Assembly: GCF_009002475.1 (NCBI RefSeq)
Contig: NZ_AP019860.1
Span: 5,470,501-5,534,500 of the forward strand
Direction of reading: 5' to 3'
From: Candidatus Uabimicrobium amorphum
GTDB lineage: Bacteria; Planctomycetota; Uabimicrobiia; Uabimicrobiales; Uabimicrobiaceae
Length of the DNA stretch: 64,000 bases
A model generated the notes under the pieces. It did not search any database. It saw only the letters and a program-made list of their open reading frames with translations, and had not been told where the DNA came from. Position 1 is the first letter of the stretch, and every line of letters starts with the position of its first letter. Below, one piece after another: positions 17,247 to 25,240 of the stretch. The position numbers were made by a program, and so were the translations under genes.

Positions 17247-17369
17247 GAATTAACCTCCATAACAATAGATTTTACTCGGAATTTAGTTGCAGCAAAAGTG
17301 CTTGATTTGTGATAAATAGCTTGAGGAAAGGTTTTGAAAATAGCTTTCACCATAACTTTCCTTACTATT

Positions 17370-17398
17370 ATTGTAGGGTTATTTTTCAATTTTGTCTA
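17370..17398 (-). promoter_or_regulatory. Candidate sigma70-type promoter for the small ORF-nadD operon
   Basis: On the minus strand: TAGACA, 17 bp, TACAAT. It lies upstream of the 44-residue ORF and nadD, with a predicted start near 17363. Confidence 0.5.
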
Positions 17399-17506
17399 AA
17401 AAAAAATATTTAAACAAAATTTTGTTTGACTTTTGCGTTTTTTTCAGGGAGGCTTTTTGTCAGTATTGTGTTATTTAGTTCTTACAAGAAACAACAAAAA
17501 TAGGCC

Positions 17507-18382
17507 TTACACAAATTTTTGTTTGATTTTTTGAATTTTGCGTAAAACTTCTTCCGGAAGTGGTCGGTCTTTTGGCTCTTTACGCACTAATTTTGCAATT
17601 AACCGTGCCAATGATGGCAAGATATCTTTTTCTATATCAGCAGGACTTACACCATCGTAAATGGCGGTATTCAAGTAGTATTCCTCCCCACTGTTTCCTG
17701 GGTAGGGAATTGTACCGGTAAGGATATAAAATGCGACAGCCCCCAGAGAATATAAATCTGATTTTGTTTCTGCTGAATCCACAAATCTCTCTGGAGCAAC
17801 AAAGTGCAAACTACCAAAAGATTCCTCTGCAACTTCATTGACTAAAACAGTCGCTCCCCAATCTGTGAGCAAGTATTTCTTGTTAATAAGAGACCCTCTA
17901 GATTCCATGATGTTCCCAGGACTAATATCGGCGTGGATGACACCTGTACTTGCAATGTATTCAATGACATTCGCAACATCTTCAATCACGCGTATTGCCA
18001 GATTTTCACGGTATTTAAGAGGGATATTTTTTGCGTGGTGAGGGTACCCTGTTTCTAGATTTAGGTTGCTTATGTCGTATTCCGCAATTCTCCCTTTGTC
18101 TGGTAAAGAAACGTGAACACTGCGCAAGTGAGGCATGGCAAACCATTCTTTGTCGCGCGCTAACATTTGCGGTACGTTAGGGTGATGAAGTTCTTTGAGA
18201 ACTTCGATTTCATTTTTGATTCGTTCTTTGGCCACCGAGTCGTCTTTTGCCGTTTTGATGGTGATGGCATCATGGGGATAAAAAATAGCTTCGGCTAACC
18301 ATACCACGGCATGTGAACCTTCGCCTATTTTCTCTTTTACGCGATGCTTTCGTTGATTGACAACAAAGGTTTTGTTTTTCAT
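17507..18382 (-). CDS. Soluble Ser/Thr protein kinase with atypical active-site motifs
   Basis: 291 residues, kinase domain only. Seen: Gly loop IGEGSHAVVWLAEA (19-32), the ATP-binding Lys in TIK (K43), catalytic loop HADISPGN (H150, D152, N157) instead of HRDxKPxN, and DWG (174-176) instead of DFG, then APERF, SDLYSLG. The Asp, Asn and Lys needed for chemistry are kept, so it is probably active. The ATG overlaps the stop of the RfbC-like gene (ATGA), so the pair is translationally coupled. The link suggests regulation of sugar-nucleotide or cell-surface synthesis, but this is inference. There is no membrane segment or sensor domain. Confidence 0.85.
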   Translation of the reverse strand: MKNKTFVVNQRKHRVKEKIGEGSHAVVWLAEAIFYPHDAITIKTAKDDSVAKERIKNEIEVLKELHHPNVPQMLARDKEWFAMPHLRSVHVSLPDKGRIAEYDISNLNLETGYPHHAKNIPLKYRENLAIRVIEDVANVIEYIASTGVIHADISPGNIMESRGSLINKKYLLTDWGATVLVNEVAEESFGSLHFVAPERFVDSAETKSDLYSLGAVAFYILTGTIPYPGNSGEEYYLNTAIYDGVSPADIEKDILPSLARLIAKLVRKEPKDRPLPEEVLRKIQKIKQKFV

Positions 18383-18912
18383 GCTTGTTCCCTTATCACG
18401 TGCTGCCACAAGGGTAAGTTGCTATCTTTTGTAGATAGAATTGGTTGCGTGACCGCCCACGGTATGTCGAGTTGAGGGTCATTGTATTTGATTCCACGTT
18501 CAGCATTGGGATTGTATTCTTGTGTACACATATACATAACATGAGCACTTTCCGATTTGACCGCAAAACCGTGAGCAAATCCTTCAGGAACGTATAGCAT
18601 CGACTCTTGACATTTGAGTTCTACACATAAATGTTGGGAGAATGTGGGTGAATTTTTACGTAGATCGACAACGACATCTTGCACGTGCCCAGTAATGGGA
18701 ACAATCAGTTTCCCTTGGGCGTTTGGTGGTTCCTGATAATGTAAGCCGCGTATGACGTCCTTTTGTGAGAATGAAAAGTTACACTGTTGGAACTCTACAT
18801 TCAAAACACTATTTTTGAATATTTCTTGAAAATGTCCTCTATTGTCGCGAAATAGCTTGCTCGTTATCAATAAAATCCCCGGCAGTTCTAATTCTTCTAT
18901 TGTAAAATTCAT
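18379..18912 (-). CDS. rfbC: dTDP-4-dehydrorhamnose 3,5-epimerase-like protein
   Basis: 177 residues, near the family length of 180-185. RfbC epimerises C3 and C5 of dTDP-4-keto-6-deoxyglucose in dTDP-rhamnose synthesis. Seen: ITSKLFRDNRGHFQEIF, the active-site block VIRGLHYQEPP (catalytic His), GKLIVPITGHVQDVVVDLRK, LYVPEGFAHGFAV, and IKYNDPQLDIPW near the end. No rfbA, rfbB or rfbD is adjacent, so a related 3- or 5-epimerase is possible. I chose the ATG at 18912; a TTG four codons upstream is possible. Confidence 0.88.
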   Translation of the reverse strand: MNFTIEELELPGILLITSKLFRDNRGHFQEIFKNSVLNVEFQQCNFSFSQKDVIRGLHYQEPPNAQGKLIVPITGHVQDVVVDLRKNSPTFSQHLCVELKCQESMLYVPEGFAHGFAVKSESAHVMYMCTQEYNPNAERGIKYNDPQLDIPWAVTQPILSTKDSNLPLWQHVIREQA

Positions 18913-19117
18913 TTTATTTTCCAAAAGCTGAAAATGGTTGCAACCAGAAAATCTTTTACTATTTAGATTTTATCTAGTACAATTTATACCGTGTCGACGA
19001 ATGTCGTGTTAATTATAACCTAAGTATGGACTAAATTCCACAGCATATTTCACGTCATAACCAGAAAGGAAGTCAAGTGAGAAGATAACTTCTACACTAC
19101 AGCTTGGCTAGCTTACT

Positions 19118-20761
19118 ATGGAACTTTGCGCTAAATTGATTGTATATCTGCGAGACCAAAAATTAGAATTTATTCTCAATAAAGAAAGTATGACCATTGG
19201 TCGTGGTGTTAATCAAAGTATCGTGATTAACGAACCAACTATTTCGCGATTACATGCTAAGATTTTTGTTCGCGATGGTAGCTATTTTTTGGAAGATCTA
19301 AGCACCTTTCAGAAAACGTATTTGAATAAGGGAACACTGCAGATACCCAAAAATCTCAAACACAAAGACATTATCCAGTTAGGTAATGTAAAGAGTTTAT
19401 TTTTGCTAGAGCCACTGCGCCCTGAGGAAGAGGGTATATTGCACGAAATACAGTATACTTTCAAAGGTGATTATGAAAAAGAAGGTGAAGTCGAGCGTGA
19501 AGATAATCTACATACGCCCATTCAAGCAGAGGTAAGCGATATATTGGCAAGTGTTGATGAAGTACTTGACGATAAACAAGAGGTGGAGATTGAAGAGGCT
19601 CCTCTATCGACAGGAGAATCTCTAGATATGCCTTTGAGTGACATACCTTTTGCTAACCCCGTTACTTTTTCTGGAAAATCCCCTGTTGTCTCCCATCGTG
19701 TTCTCGATGCCCAGATTTTGTGTGAAAATACAAAACAATGCATGTCGGTTACCAAAGAGGCGATGTATGTTGGGTTTGATTCTATTAATGAAATACAAAT
19801 CGCCGACCCGTATTTTTCTAAAGTACATTTTGCCGTACTGTTTAATAAAAAATCGGACAAGTATTACTTGAAAAATATGGGAGATAAAGAAGTCCGTTGC
19901 AATGGACGCCCGATTGAAAATATGGAGGAACTGGATCATTACTCTATCATCAGTACCGGTAAATATAAATTCCATTTTTTTTCTGGGTTTCAGGAAGTTG
20001 CCGATTTACAAAAGATTATGTGGGAAGAAATACAAAATAATGCCTTCCCCATGCGTTTTTTCCCAGAATTACCAGGTGAAACTGTCATTCTCGACTCCTC
20101 TACATTGCAATTAAAAGGAGAATATAAGTTTCTTGGAAAACCTACCCCTTTTTCACAGAATTTCTTCTTTACCAAAGATGTTGATAGTAGCAAGTACATC
20201 TTTTTAGGAGAAGTAAATGGGGACAAGGACGACTTGCCATCCTCAACGATTGAGCCCTATCTAATTAAGATTCAAGGTATTTTTGAGACAATACTCGAAT
20301 ATGAAACAATACCACTACAAATAATGAAAGACTTTAACCGTATCGTCTATTCGAAGTTTAAGGGATTGAGTATCAACGGTACATTGGTCATGTTACATCG
20401 CGATCATGTTATTTGGGTAGGCGATGGCGTGTGTTCTCCCATTGCGTATATTGACGGAAAATGTAGTATTCAGTCGTCAAAAGGTATGCCGATTGGTTCA
20501 TACAAAAACTTTTTGGGAGTAGAAGAACAAATTACTTGGAAAGACAACGACAAAGTTTTGTTTTTCACTTCTGAAGTTCTAAATTGTCAGCTAAAGTCGC
20601 AAAGTTTACTTGTTACCCTGGAAAGTCTCAAGCTTCTTTTGGGAAGCAAAATTCAGGAGGAAGATTTTGCGCTTACCAAGCTAACGGAAGATTTGTCTTC
20701 TAAAATAGATGTGCAGCAACAAATGTTGTTTGCTCTTATTTGCCGTGATCCTTTAATATAA
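19118..20761 (+). CDS. FHA - FHA-like - degenerate SpoIIE/RsbU PP2C-like protein
   Basis: 547 residues. FHA domain 1 (about 22-95) shows TIGRG (26-30) and the phosphothreonine-binding SRLHAK (43-48). A second, degenerate FHA-like domain spans about 190-295 (YVGFDSINEIQIADPYFSKV, without the usual GR and SxxH pattern). The C-terminal part (about 315-547) follows the SpoIIE/RsbU phosphatase layout: GEVNGDKDD where a GDVSGHG-type metal site belongs, a helix with FNRIVYSKF, GDGVCSPIAY, GMPIGSY, and KVLFFTSEVLN where a TDG(V/L) motif belongs. The metal Asp residues look lost, so it is probably a pseudophosphatase. It heads the plus-strand run of ParA, ParB, kinase and pseudo-receiver. No ribosome site is obvious. 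Confidence 0.7.
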   Translation: MELCAKLIVYLRDQKLEFILNKESMTIGRGVNQSIVINEPTISRLHAKIFVRDGSYFLEDLSTFQKTYLNKGTLQIPKNLKHKDIIQLGNVKSLFLLEPLRPEEEGILHEIQYTFKGDYEKEGEVEREDNLHTPIQAEVSDILASVDEVLDDKQEVEIEEAPLSTGESLDMPLSDIPFANPVTFSGKSPVVSHRVLDAQILCENTKQCMSVTKEAMYVGFDSINEIQIADPYFSKVHFAVLFNKKSDKYYLKNMGDKEVRCNGRPIENMEELDHYSIISTGKYKFHFFSGFQEVADLQKIMWEEIQNNAFPMRFFPELPGETVILDSSTLQLKGEYKFLGKPTPFSQNFFFTKDVDSSKYIFLGEVNGDKDDLPSSTIEPYLIKIQGIFETILEYETIPLQIMKDFNRIVYSKFKGLSINGTLVMLHRDHVIWVGDGVCSPIAYIDGKCSIQSSKGMPIGSYKNFLGVEEQITWKDNDKVLFFTSEVLNCQLKSQSLLVTLESLKLLLGSKIQEEDFALTKLTEDLSSKIDVQQQMLFALICRDPLI

Positions 20762-21108
20762 ATATTTTCCGGATAGCTTCTTGTTTTCCATTTTTGTTTT
20801 GATATAATTTGTAGATGTATAACTAGTAATATAATCGCGAAACATTCACGAAAATTATTTTTGTCGTGAATATACGATGTTTTTATTAGTCTATATCCCT
20901 AGATAAAGAGTCTTCTATTGTGTGAATGACCGTACTTACGGTCAAAATTGTAAAACCATTTTGTTTTGTAGTTCCAGGAAACACATAGTTGACAACTCTG
21001 TAAATTTGGGCAGTAGCGGAAGTTTTGCCGCTATTCCCTTAAAGCAAAACAATTGTTTTGTGCTGTTTACATGCTCATTCTCTTAACAAGAAGTGAAAGG
21101 AGATTTTC
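20762..21108. other. 347-bp intergenic region upstream of parA with several inverted repeats
   Basis: No coding frame. Four palindromic elements are visible: ATTCACGA...TCGTGAAT (about 20844-20871), TGACCGTA-CT-TACGGTCA (20927-20944), AGTAGCGG...CCGCTATT (about 21012-21035) and CAAAACAATTGTTTTG (21045-21060). They could be terminator, operator or partition sites. None matches the canonical 16-bp parS (TGTTTCACGTGAAACA). Confidence 0.5.
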
Positions 21109-21858
21109 TTGATTGTTAGTGTAGCAATTGAAAAAGGGGGAACAGGGAAAAGCCAAACAGCGGTGAATCTATCTTGTGCTTTGGTCAAATTTCACAAATT
21201 AAAGGTTTTGGTTGTTGATTTAGACCCTCAAGGTACAGCTTCTCTTGGGTTTGGTATTTCACCATTGTCCACAGACACGAATACTATTTATGATGTATTA
21301 TCTGGCCGCGTTGATCCTCAAGATGCAGTTTACTCATACAACGATAGTGATCTTTGCATTATGCCTTCTAACCACGAGTTGGCGATTTACGGTTCAAACG
21401 AATTTACCACAGAACTAGATAACCTATTAAGCCCGATGAGTAATATTTTTGACTTCATCTTCATTGATTTACCACCTACTCTCGGTAACTTTACAATGAC
21501 CTCCCTATGTCTCTCAGATTCTGTTCTTATTCCTGTAAACGCTTCTTCTTCTGTATGTATTGTGGCGCTACTTAGTCAATTACGTACAATCAAAACAACT
21601 GTGGAAGCTGTAAACAGCAAGCTGTCTGTTTTGGGTATCTTAGCGTGTATGGTGAATAACACGAGAATTTGTTCCGAGGTATTGTCTTGGTTAGAAGATG
21701 AATATCCAAATCTACTATTTGAAACAAAAATTCGCCAAAACATTAAACTGGCAGAATCTTTAGGTTTGGGAGAACCAATTTTTGACTATGCTCCTGATAG
21801 TTATGGTGCTCTAGATTACAAAAATGTTGCAGGTGAAATTATGAGGAGGGTTACATAA
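21109..21858 (+). CDS. ParA/MinD-family ATPase
   Basis: 249 residues from a TTG start, chosen because AAAGGAGA lies 5 nt upstream and the product begins exactly like ParA (MIVSVAIEKGGTGKSQTAVN). Seen: the deviant Walker A KGGTGKS, VLVVDLDPQGTASLGFG (Walker A'), FIDLPPTLGNFTMTSL (Walker B region), and an LGEPI-type end. ParA proteins dimerise on ATP, bind DNA and position plasmids, chromosomes or protein cargo. It is followed without a gap by a ParB-family gene. The chromosomal or cargo-specific role is not decidable here, and the kinase/FHA neighbours suggest a specialised role. Confidence 0.9.
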   Translation: MIVSVAIEKGGTGKSQTAVNLSCALVKFHKLKVLVVDLDPQGTASLGFGISPLSTDTNTIYDVLSGRVDPQDAVYSYNDSDLCIMPSNHELAIYGSNEFTTELDNLLSPMSNIFDFIFIDLPPTLGNFTMTSLCLSDSVLIPVNASSSVCIVALLSQLRTIKTTVEAVNSKLSVLGILACMVNNTRICSEVLSWLEDEYPNLLFETKIRQNIKLAESLGLGEPIFDYAPDSYGALDYKNVAGEIMRRVT

Positions 21859-22605
21859 GTGGATCTTTTACGCATGGTTGTAAAAAAGCGCTCAGAGGAC
21901 AATACTCGTGTAAAAGATTCAGACTCTCTAAGCCGATTTGCTACCCGAGTAGCGAAATTGAAGGGGGAAGGCCCTCTTGCGTCGTCTGCTGAGCCAGAAG
22001 TTACCTTAGAAGTGATTAGTATTAATATTATAGATATAGAAGTTCCCAAAACTTATATGCGAAAGTCTTTGGGAGATCTATCTGCTTTAGTTTCTAGCGT
22101 TAAACTCTACGGCATACAACAGCCTATTAAGGTGATTAAAGTACGTGGTACGAATAAATATCGCTTGGTATATGGTCTACGTCGTCTAGAAGCAGCAAAG
22201 AAAGCTGGTCACGACAGCGTTCCATGTATCGTTGAATTGGTAACTATCGAAAACCGTTTACAAACATTATCAATGGTAGAAAACTTTGCTCGTCTCTCTC
22301 TCAATCCTATTGAACAGGCAAATGCTTTTAAAGCAATGGGAGATAAAATGACAGATGAGCTTTGTCGTAATATCGGAAAAACTTCGGGGTATGTCCAAGA
22401 AGCCATTAGTTTACTTAGTTTACCTGAAAGTGTACAAGAAGAAGTTATGGCCGAACCTGATCTCTACACATGGGGAATTTTGATGGTTCTTATTAAAACT
22501 TATGGTTCTTCAAATGCACATGGACGAAAGCTATTCCAGGCGGTTGCCACAGGAAAAGTTAATACCGCAAAAGAAGCGGAATTTTTTGTTCAAAGTCTCG
22601 GGTAG
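21859..22605 (+). CDS. Short ParB/RepB/Spo0J-family protein
   Basis: 248 residues from a GTG immediately after the parA stop (TAAGTG). The ParB nuclease/CTPase-like domain (about 50-145) shows QQPIKVIKVRGTNKYRLVYG and LRRLEAAKKAGHDSVPC. The usual GERRxRA box reads GLRRLEA and ENxQR reads ENFAR, so the CTP-binding motifs are partly altered. A KorB/ParB-type HTH follows (LCRNIGKTSGYVQEAISLL). The protein ends soon after, so the C-terminal dimerisation domain appears missing or reduced. Partner of the adjacent ParA. The site it binds is unknown. Confidence 0.87.
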   Translation: MDLLRMVVKKRSEDNTRVKDSDSLSRFATRVAKLKGEGPLASSAEPEVTLEVISINIIDIEVPKTYMRKSLGDLSALVSSVKLYGIQQPIKVIKVRGTNKYRLVYGLRRLEAAKKAGHDSVPCIVELVTIENRLQTLSMVENFARLSLNPIEQANAFKAMGDKMTDELCRNIGKTSGYVQEAISLLSLPESVQEEVMAEPDLYTWGILMVLIKTYGSSNAHGRKLFQAVATGKVNTAKEAEFFVQSLG

Positions 22606-22685
22606 ATGTTATTTCGCATTTTGCATGTTGGTATAGCGACATATTCAATCAAGCACCTTATTAAACTAAGTTAAGTTAGATTTTA

Positions 22686-24458
22686 ATGTCTAATAAGAAA
22701 CAAAAATCCAATAACAAAAAGCAAGAAGAAGTAGAGATTATCAGTGTCGCAGAGCCTTTAGCGCCTTGGCAAGGAAGAGCACGTGACTATAAGCCCAACT
22801 TAAGTCAAGATTTCAAAAAAAGGCAAAAGCTCAAGGCTCGCGATAAAATTCTTTTGATTGTCGAGAAACAAGCAGATAAAGATAAGTCAGATACGATCGA
22901 GTATCGCTTAGAGATACCTGTTGACGAGAAAAAAAACGAAGAATCTTTACTTGAAATGCAAAAAATTATCACCAAACAAAAAGCTCATCGGAAAAGCTTA
23001 CAGGAAGTTCTTGGAAAAGAGCGCAAAAATAATAAATATCTACAAAAAAAATTCGAGCGTAAAAAGCAGCAATGGAGTTTGGAAAAAGAATCGTTACAAA
23101 AAGAAGGCGATAACTTAAAAGATAATATTGTGGCTCTGGAATCGCAACTGCAAATACTCAACCAACATACCCAGATGGTCATCAATAATTATAAATCGAA
23201 ACTTCTGCTACAACAATCTCAATACAGAGAACAAAAAAGAGACAATCTTCGCGTAACTCAGGAACTAAAATTAGAAAAAGAAAGACGGCAATCTTTACAC
23301 TCCATCCTTGGTGAAAATGCAAAAGAAAATCGTGAAGGTCTTGAGAAACTAGTTGAAGTTTGTCAAGAGCGCGACGCGTTAGTACAAACACTTGAAAGTC
23401 TAAAAAAAGAAAAAGTTTTGCTGATGGAAGATCGACAACTCCTTCAGCAAAATCTTGATAGTCTTACGCAGCAGTTGAATAGTTACGAAGAGTCTTTCAT
23501 ATCGCAAAACAAAGTAGCGGAAAAGTTACAAAAGACACAACAAGAAGTTGAACGACTAAATAACGAAAATAAGCGTTTGCAAGAGCAACTTGATATTTAC
23601 AGTAAATCAATAACAGGTAAATTTGTTGTTGATGAAGTGATTTCAGGAAGCCGCGGTAGCTACACAATTATAAAGAAATACAAACGCGGTGGAATGGGTG
23701 ATCTTTATCTTGCCAAACGTAATGTTGACGAAGAAATCGTTGCCGTAAAAACCCTGCAATTTTCCGATGAGGGTGACGAAAACAAAAGAGTTTTACGCTT
23801 CATTCAAGAAGCAAGAATGATGTTGTATTTTCAGCACCCCAACTTAGTAAAAGGGCTGGACTTCTACCAAACTCCAGATAAGGTATTCTTAGTAATGGAA
23901 TACATTAAGGGTGTTTCTCTTGAAGATTATATCGGAGAAGTTGCCATGGATGAAAGAGAGGCGGCCAGCATTGTTTTACAGATAGCAAGAGCACTCAACT
24001 ACTTGAGTACATTGGGCATCGTTCACCGAGATGTTAAACCCGCAAATATTATTCTTGACGAAAATCGTGTCGCAAAATTAATGGATTTCGGCATTCTCAA
24101 ATCTGTGCATGGTAAGTGTACTCTTACCACCTCGGGAATTATTATGGGGACACCTTATTATCTATCTCCCGAGCAAGTAACAGATAGTTATATTGATATA
24201 AAGAGTGATGTTTATAGTTTGGGAATTACCTTTTACCAGTTGGCCACGGGAAAAGTGCCATTTCAAGGCGAAAATCAGGTAGAGGTCATTGCGAAGAGAC
24301 TGACAAAAACATCTCCACGCGTAAAAAAAGACAACCCCAAAGTCAGTAAAGTCTTATGTAATTTGATCGAAAAAATGATGGATTACAAACCAGCACGAAG
24401 ACCTGCTCCTATAGACATCGTCGAAGAGTTGGAATCTTTCTTGGGAATTCAGAATTAG
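22686..24458 (+). CDS. Coiled-coil Ser/Thr protein kinase
   Basis: 590 residues. A basic, disordered start (1-60) leads to a long heptad-rich coiled coil (about 85-305, e.g. QKEGDNLKDNIVALESQLQI). A C-terminal Hanks kinase spans about 315-585: KKYKRGGMGDLYLAKR (Gly loop with the GGMG form common in bacteria), IVAVKTL, HRDVKPANI, MDFGI, GTPYYLSPEQ, KSDVYSLG. All catalytic residues are present. No membrane segment is seen, so the coiled coil probably dimerises the kinase or tethers it to a partner. It follows parB by 80 bp and precedes the pseudo-receiver gene on the same strand. Confidence 0.88.
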   Translation: MSNKKQKSNNKKQEEVEIISVAEPLAPWQGRARDYKPNLSQDFKKRQKLKARDKILLIVEKQADKDKSDTIEYRLEIPVDEKKNEESLLEMQKIITKQKAHRKSLQEVLGKERKNNKYLQKKFERKKQQWSLEKESLQKEGDNLKDNIVALESQLQILNQHTQMVINNYKSKLLLQQSQYREQKRDNLRVTQELKLEKERRQSLHSILGENAKENREGLEKLVEVCQERDALVQTLESLKKEKVLLMEDRQLLQQNLDSLTQQLNSYEESFISQNKVAEKLQKTQQEVERLNNENKRLQEQLDIYSKSITGKFVVDEVISGSRGSYTIIKKYKRGGMGDLYLAKRNVDEEIVAVKTLQFSDEGDENKRVLRFIQEARMMLYFQHPNLVKGLDFYQTPDKVFLVMEYIKGVSLEDYIGEVAMDEREAASIVLQIARALNYLSTLGIVHRDVKPANIILDENRVAKLMDFGILKSVHGKCTLTTSGIIMGTPYYLSPEQVTDSYIDIKSDVYSLGITFYQLATGKVPFQGENQVEVIAKRLTKTSPRVKKDNPKVSKVLCNLIEKMMDYKPARRPAPIDIVEELESFLGIQN

Positions 24459-24498
24459 TAGTTTTAGGAGAAACAACGTCTAGTTGTTATTGTGAAAC

Positions 24499-25182
24499 AT
24501 GAAAAAAGATATATTAATTGTTGGCGAAGATCACAGCCAAACTATTCAAGATGCAATCAACAATGCAAATTATCAATATAAAATTGCAAATGATTTGCGA
24601 GGATGTCTGGATATTATCCGCGACGGAATTCCCAAACTCATCATTGTAGATAACGAAGCGGTGGGGGAACAAAGTGTTGAAATTTGTGAAACCTTGAAGA
24701 ATTATCCAGGAACGAAACGCATCCCTCTTATTTTTATTACCCCCAAAAGTTCAGTAACTTCACTTCTTCAGGTATTATATATCCCTGTTGAGGACTATAT
24801 CTTCTTTCCGCTAGATGTAGAAGAGTTTAAAATGCGTGTACAGGTTCTCGTTGAGTTAGAGGCATACAAAGAAAGTAAAACTTTGGCATCCGTGGAAGAA
24901 AAAATTGGAGAACTTGAAAAGCTACTCGAACTCTTTCCCGACTATCACGCCGCAAGACAAGAACTCGGTGAAATTTATGAAAAAACAGAAAACACCGAAG
25001 CAGCACTAAAAACTCTTTTGGGATTGGCAGAGGGGTATTATCAACAAAATAACTTCGGCATGGCGATGGACGTTATCACACGCATGAAGAGAATGATTGC
25101 AGAGAAAAGTGTTCAACTTAGTGGCGGAGCACAGTTTCATGAAGCGCTAGAGAGATGTTTTCAGATATTAGGAAAAGAATAA
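24499..25182 (+). CDS. Degenerate response-regulator receiver with TPR-like C-terminus
   Basis: 227 residues. The N-terminal receiver fold (about 1-118) reads KKDILIVGEDHSQ, PKLIIVDNEAVGEQS, IPLIFITPKSS and DYIFFPLDVEEF. Compared with CheY-type receivers, the phospho-acceptor Asp position is kept (VDN), the acidic pair is reduced to GED, and the invariant Lys (KP) is replaced by Phe (FFP). It is thus probably a pseudo-receiver that does not switch normally. The C-terminal half is helical with TPR-like spacing (ELFPDYHAARQELGEIYEKT, ALKTLLGLAEGYYQQ). It follows the coiled-coil kinase by 40 bp and may act as its adaptor or substrate (inference). Confidence 0.75.
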   Translation: MKKDILIVGEDHSQTIQDAINNANYQYKIANDLRGCLDIIRDGIPKLIIVDNEAVGEQSVEICETLKNYPGTKRIPLIFITPKSSVTSLLQVLYIPVEDYIFFPLDVEEFKMRVQVLVELEAYKESKTLASVEEKIGELEKLLELFPDYHAARQELGEIYEKTENTEAALKTLLGLAEGYYQQNNFGMAMDVITRMKRMIAEKSVQLSGGAQFHEALERCFQILGKE

Positions 25183-25240
25183 CTTCACTTTGTTTCTGTT
25201 ACTAATAGCTCTTTAAATTCTATATCCTAATAGATCGTCT

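Noticed and set aside
17207..17353. A second small minus-strand frame (48 codons, with an AAGGAAAG ribosome site) just downstream of the promoter and overlapping the 44-residue ORF.
   Set aside because: Its composition is not clearly protein-like and it overlaps the better-supported 44-residue frame by 40 nt. It could be a leader peptide, but the evidence is too thin to call it.
20762..21108. A canonical parS site upstream of parA.
   Set aside because: No TGTTTCACGTGAAACA-like 16-mer is present; only other palindromes are seen.
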